Shown here in pieces: positions 5,167-7,500 of a stretch of DNA of 7,500 bases. Every line of letters begins with the position of its first letter. Positions within the stretch are counted from its first letter, which is position 1. The translations under genes were made by a program, and so were the position numbers. The stretch is taken from contig JAUXFI010000101.1 of the NCBI GenBank assembly GCA_030620125.1, forward strand, positions 1-7,500, written 5' to 3'. The stretch comes from Anaerolineae bacterium. Lineage in GTDB: Bacteria; Chloroflexota; Anaerolineae; B4-G1. Below the pieces are notes generated by a model. It saw nothing but the letters and a program-made list of their open reading frames with translations, had not been told where the DNA came from and did no database searches.

Positions 5167-7500
5167 ATGCACTCACGGAGCGCCGCCTGGGGGAGCGTCG
5201 TGCCCCTGGCGACGCTCCTGCTTTTGGCGCTGGTCGCAGCCGGATCGCTGTGGGGCCCCGGTCTGCTGAACACCCGGGGGGGCGGCGATAGCCCCTTCCT
5301 TCTGCTGCGCACCCACCAACTGGCATCCAACCTGCAGGCCGGTGTTTTCCCAGCCCGCTGGATGCCCGATGCCGCCTACGGTCTGGGTTACCCCTTCTTC
5401 AGTTACTACGCGGCGCTGCCATATTACCTGGCCGCGGGGTTCACCCTGATCGGATTAGACATCCTCAGCGCCATCAAACTCGCTCAGACGCTTTTTCTCG
5501 CGGCAGCGGCGTTGGGGATGTACGGCTGGGCACGGCGGGCGCTGCACAGCCGGGCTGGCGGATGGTTGGCCGCCTTCGCCTACACCCTGGCCCCTTTCCA
5601 CCTGGTCAACGTCTACGTGCGGGGCGACTCGCTCTCCGAATTCGCCGCCTTTGCCTTCTACCCACTCATCCTGTGGGGCCTGGACCACCTGGCGGCGCGT
5701 CCCTCCCTCCGTCGTGCTGTTCTCCCCGCTCTGGCCTACGCTGGCCTCATTCTCACCCACAACACCTCCGCCCTGATTTTCTCCCCGTTCATTCTGCTCT
5801 ACCTGGTGATATTGGTATGGCGCGACGGGAAACAGCGCCGACGCTTCCTCGCGTTTGGGATTTGGGCATTGGGCCTTGGGATTTCTCTTTCGGCCTGGTT
5901 CTGGCTCCCCGCCCTGGCCGAGACCGACTATGTCCAACTGACCGCCCAGACCAGCGGTTATTTCTTCTACGGCAACCACTTTCGAGGCGTGAACCTGGTG
6001 CAACCAATGTTCATCTTTGATTACGCCATCACCCCCGGCGGCACAACCCCCTTCGCGATGGGGCTCGTGCAAGCGACACTGGCGCTGGCAGGAGGAATCG
6101 TCGTGATCGCCGGATGGACGCGGCGGTACAGCCCTCACCCCTCCCCCGGCCCCTACGGGGCCACCCCCTCCCCTCTCCCCATTTTGGGAGAGGGGAGGGG
6201 GCTGGGGGGAGGGGTGAGGGCCTTTGCACTCATCGGCCTGCTCCTCAGCACCTATCTCATCACGCCCCTCTCCCGCCCGCTGTGGGATCACCTCCCACTG
6301 CTGGCGATGATACAGTTCCCCTGGCGCTTTCTCTCAGTGCAGGCGCTTTTCACCGCGCTGCTCACCGGCGCAATTGTCCCCCTTACCTCCCCCCCAATGG
6401 GGGGGAAAGAGGGTGGGCGAGGATGGGTTGTCGCCACCGTTCTGGCGAGCCTGCTGGTCGTGGTCAACCTGTCTGGCCTGCAACCCGAATACTTGCCCAT
6501 CACTGCCGAGGACGTTACCGTCGAGCGGCTGCAACTGTACGAACTCTTTACCGGCAACATTGGCTCGACCATCCGCCACGAGTATCTGCCCCGCTGGGCG
6601 GCGCCACGCCCCTACACCGGCCCAGCCCTCTTTGACCCTGATGCCCCCCCACGGGCCATCCCGCTCAACGGAGAACTGGCGAGTGCGGAGGAAATCACAC
6701 GCGAGCTGGCGCGCCGTGTCTGGACAGTGAAAGCCAGCGCGGGAGGTGCAGAGGTAGCCTTCCCGCTCTACTACTGGCCTGGCTGGCAGGCGACGGTGGA
6801 CGGCGCACCCGTCGAGGCCAAGCCCGCCCCCGATTCGGGCTACCTCACGCTGGCCGTCCCTGCCGGGCAACACACAGTCGTGATGTGGCTGGGTCGCACG
6901 CCGCTGCGGGCCATTACCGAGGGAGTTTCGCTGGCAGCAGTGCTCGGCGTGTTGCTATTGATTATCGTCAGTTGGCGACCACGGGCAAGTCGGTTTCTTC
7001 CTCCTGCACTCTGCTTCGTGGGCCTGGTGATCGCCCTCACGTTGCTGGTCACTCTCAGCCCTGACATCGCCACCACCAGCGACGCCGATCTGACGATGGA
7101 CTTTGAAAAGATGCCATACCTGCACCACAACCCCGACGGTGTGGACTTTTATTGGTGGCGGATGACCGGCTATCACTACAGCGCCGACAATCTCGCCCCT
7201 GGAGACACATTGCGCGTGACGCTGGATTGGGAGGCGGTGCAGGGAGGGAACAGCGTGACATTGCGCCTGGTCTCACCGGCGGCGGTCCGTCACGGCGAAC
7301 TCTCCGCAGTGGCGACAGTCACCGCTCGATCGCAGCCAGACATATTTGTCACCGTCCCCTGGCCGGGCGGCGCGACGCTCGAACTGCCCATTCCTTTGGA
7401 CACGGCTCCGGGCCTGTACCTGATCTGTTTGGAAGGAGAGAGCGCAAGAACGGAGCCGATCTACCTGCGGCCGGTGTGGGTGGGGGATGGAGAGGACGCC
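5167..7500 (+). CDS. PTPS-related/YfhO-like polytopic membrane protein, probable GT-C glycosyltransferase (3' end outside window)
   Basis: The frame stays open from the ATG at 5167 to the window edge, giving 778 residues without a stop. AGGAG at 5156-5160, six bases upstream, supports the start. The protein begins with a membrane helix (about 10-28), then an outer loop with GGDSPFLLLR (38-47) and WMPDAAYGLGYPFFSYYAALPYYL (split at 65-77 and 78-88), the marks of the 6-pyruvoyl-tetrahydropterin-synthase-related membrane family. Despite the name, that family is thought to be GT-C-like rather than a pterin enzyme. MIQFPWRFL (381-389) is another family motif. After further helices, YYWPGWQATVDGAPV (535-549) and VPAGQHTVVMW (564-574) resemble the outer domain of YfhO-like proteins. 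Two more helices (about 583-603 and 612-630) lead to a beta-rich tail (about 660-778). Residues 322-351 and about 405-418 come from G/C palindromic insertions in loops. It starts 39 bases after the LysM gene, so one operon is likely. A role in surface glycan transfer is inferred; substrate unknown. Confidence 0.8.
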   Translation, partial: MHSRSAAWGSVVPLATLLLLALVAAGSLWGPGLLNTRGGGDSPFLLLRTHQLASNLQAGVFPARWMPDAAYGLGYPFFSYYAALPYYLAAGFTLIGLDILSAIKLAQTLFLAAAALGMYGWARRALHSRAGGWLAAFAYTLAPFHLVNVYVRGDSLSEFAAFAFYPLILWGLDHLAARPSLRRAVLPALAYAGLILTHNTSALIFSPFILLYLVILVWRDGKQRRRFLAFGIWALGLGISLSAWFWLPALAETDYVQLTAQTSGYFFYGNHFRGVNLVQPMFIFDYAITPGGTTPFAMGLVQATLALAGGIVVIAGWTRRYSPHPSPGPYGATPSPLPILGEGRGLGGGVRAFALIGLLLSTYLITPLSRPLWDHLPLLAMIQFPWRFLSVQALFTALLTGAIVPLTSPPMGGKEGGRGWVVATVLASLLVVVNLSGLQPEYLPITAEDVTVERLQLYELFTGNIGSTIRHEYLPRWAAPRPYTGPALFDPDAPPRAIPLNGELASAEEITRELARRVWTVKASAGGAEVAFPLYYWPGWQATVDGAPVEAKPAPDSGYLTLAVPAGQHTVVMWLGRTPLRAITEGVSLAAVLGVLLLIIVSWRPRASRFLPPALCFVGLVIALTLLVTLSPDIATTSDADLTMDFEKMPYLHHNPDGVDFYWWRMTGYHYSADNLAPGDTLRVTLDWEAVQGGNSVTLRLVSPAAVRHGELSAVATVTARSQPDIFVTVPWPGGATLELPIPLDTAPGLYLICLEGESARTEPIYLRPVWVGDGEDA
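6131..6221. repeat. 91-bp palindromic element that folds as a three-way junction, in frame within the membrane-protein gene
   Basis: Outer arms 6131-6147 and 6205-6221 are perfect 17-bp complements. Between them are two further perfect hairpins: GGCCCC/GGGGCC (6148-6153 with 6157-6162, loop TAC) and a 16-bp stem (6164-6179 with 6186-6201, loop of six bases). Only 6163 and 6202-6204 are unpaired at the junction. It is read through as residues 322-351, a Pro- then Gly-rich stretch in a loop between two membrane helices. The near-complete pairing and low-complexity translation point to an inserted dispersed palindromic repeat (REP- or MITE-like) rather than native protein sequence. No transposase is present. 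Its class cannot be named from a single copy. Confidence 0.8.
6378..6417. repeat. Short C-run/G-run hairpin in the membrane-protein gene
   Basis: C7 (6389-6395), AAT, G7 (6399-6405) form a perfect hairpin core. Imperfect flanks (CCCCCTTACCT on the left, AAAGAGGGTGGG on the right) pair in part. It is translated in frame as about residues 405-417 (PLTSPPMGGKEGG) in a loop just before a membrane helix. It resembles the element at 2775-2812 in build but differs in sequence, and may be a decayed copy of a related repeat. Confidence 0.5.

Noticed and set aside
6131..6221. Rho-independent terminator, tRNA-like structure or CRISPR repeat
   Set aside because: The structure lies inside an open frame, has no U tail, no tRNA conserved bases and no spaced copies; it is a palindromic repeat element.
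5455..6291. Long minus-strand open frame opposite the PTPS-related gene
   Set aside because: It is Gly/Pro/Gln-rich with no family motif, has no good ribosome site, and lies opposite a plus-strand frame with clear membrane helices and conserved motifs. It is a GC-driven shadow.

Overview
The window is GC-rich and densely coding, with five genes separated by gaps of 22 to 68 bases. The gene style suggests an Anaerolineae-like member of the Chloroflexota (inference): multispanning GT-C type membrane proteins that each carry a soluble beta-rich C-terminal part, a LysM surface protein with Pro/Thr linkers, and G/C-run palindromes lying inside reading frames. Two genes run off the ends: the one on the left edge is recognisable only from its first 88 residues, and the one on the right edge is open to the last base.

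Layout. Positions 1-264 (minus) hold the N-terminus of a class I glutamine synthetase. Upstream of it on the same strand, at 287-1390, is a GT4-family glycosyltransferase; the 22-base gap suggests one transcript. A compact divergent control region (about 1391-1458) follows. It carries a near-perfect sigma70-type promoter for the plus strand and a weaker overlapping candidate for the minus strand. On the plus strand come three closely spaced genes: a PMT/ArnT-like (GT-C) membrane glycosyltransferase (1459-3483), a secreted multidomain LysM protein with a C-terminal membrane anchor (3529-5127), and a large PTPS-related/YfhO-like membrane protein (5167 to beyond 7500).

How they may work together. 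Two membrane glycosyltransferase-type proteins flank an exported, cell-envelope protein rich in Pro/Thr linkers, and a cytosolic-type GT4 enzyme is divergently transcribed next to them. This fits a small locus for making or transferring surface glycans, with the LysM protein as a possible acceptor or envelope-binding partner. That link is inference from context only. The glutamine synthetase is metabolically unrelated and may simply share the GT4 transcript.

The most unusual feature is a set of three G/C-run palindromic elements embedded in frame in the two membrane-protein genes. One, at 6131-6221, pairs with itself almost completely as a three-way junction. Another contains G11 and G9 tracts that could shift frame by slippage. 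I see no CRISPR array, tRNA, rRNA, transposase or clear terminator, and no stretch over 300 bases without a gene. I did not find a clearly new defence or mobile system.
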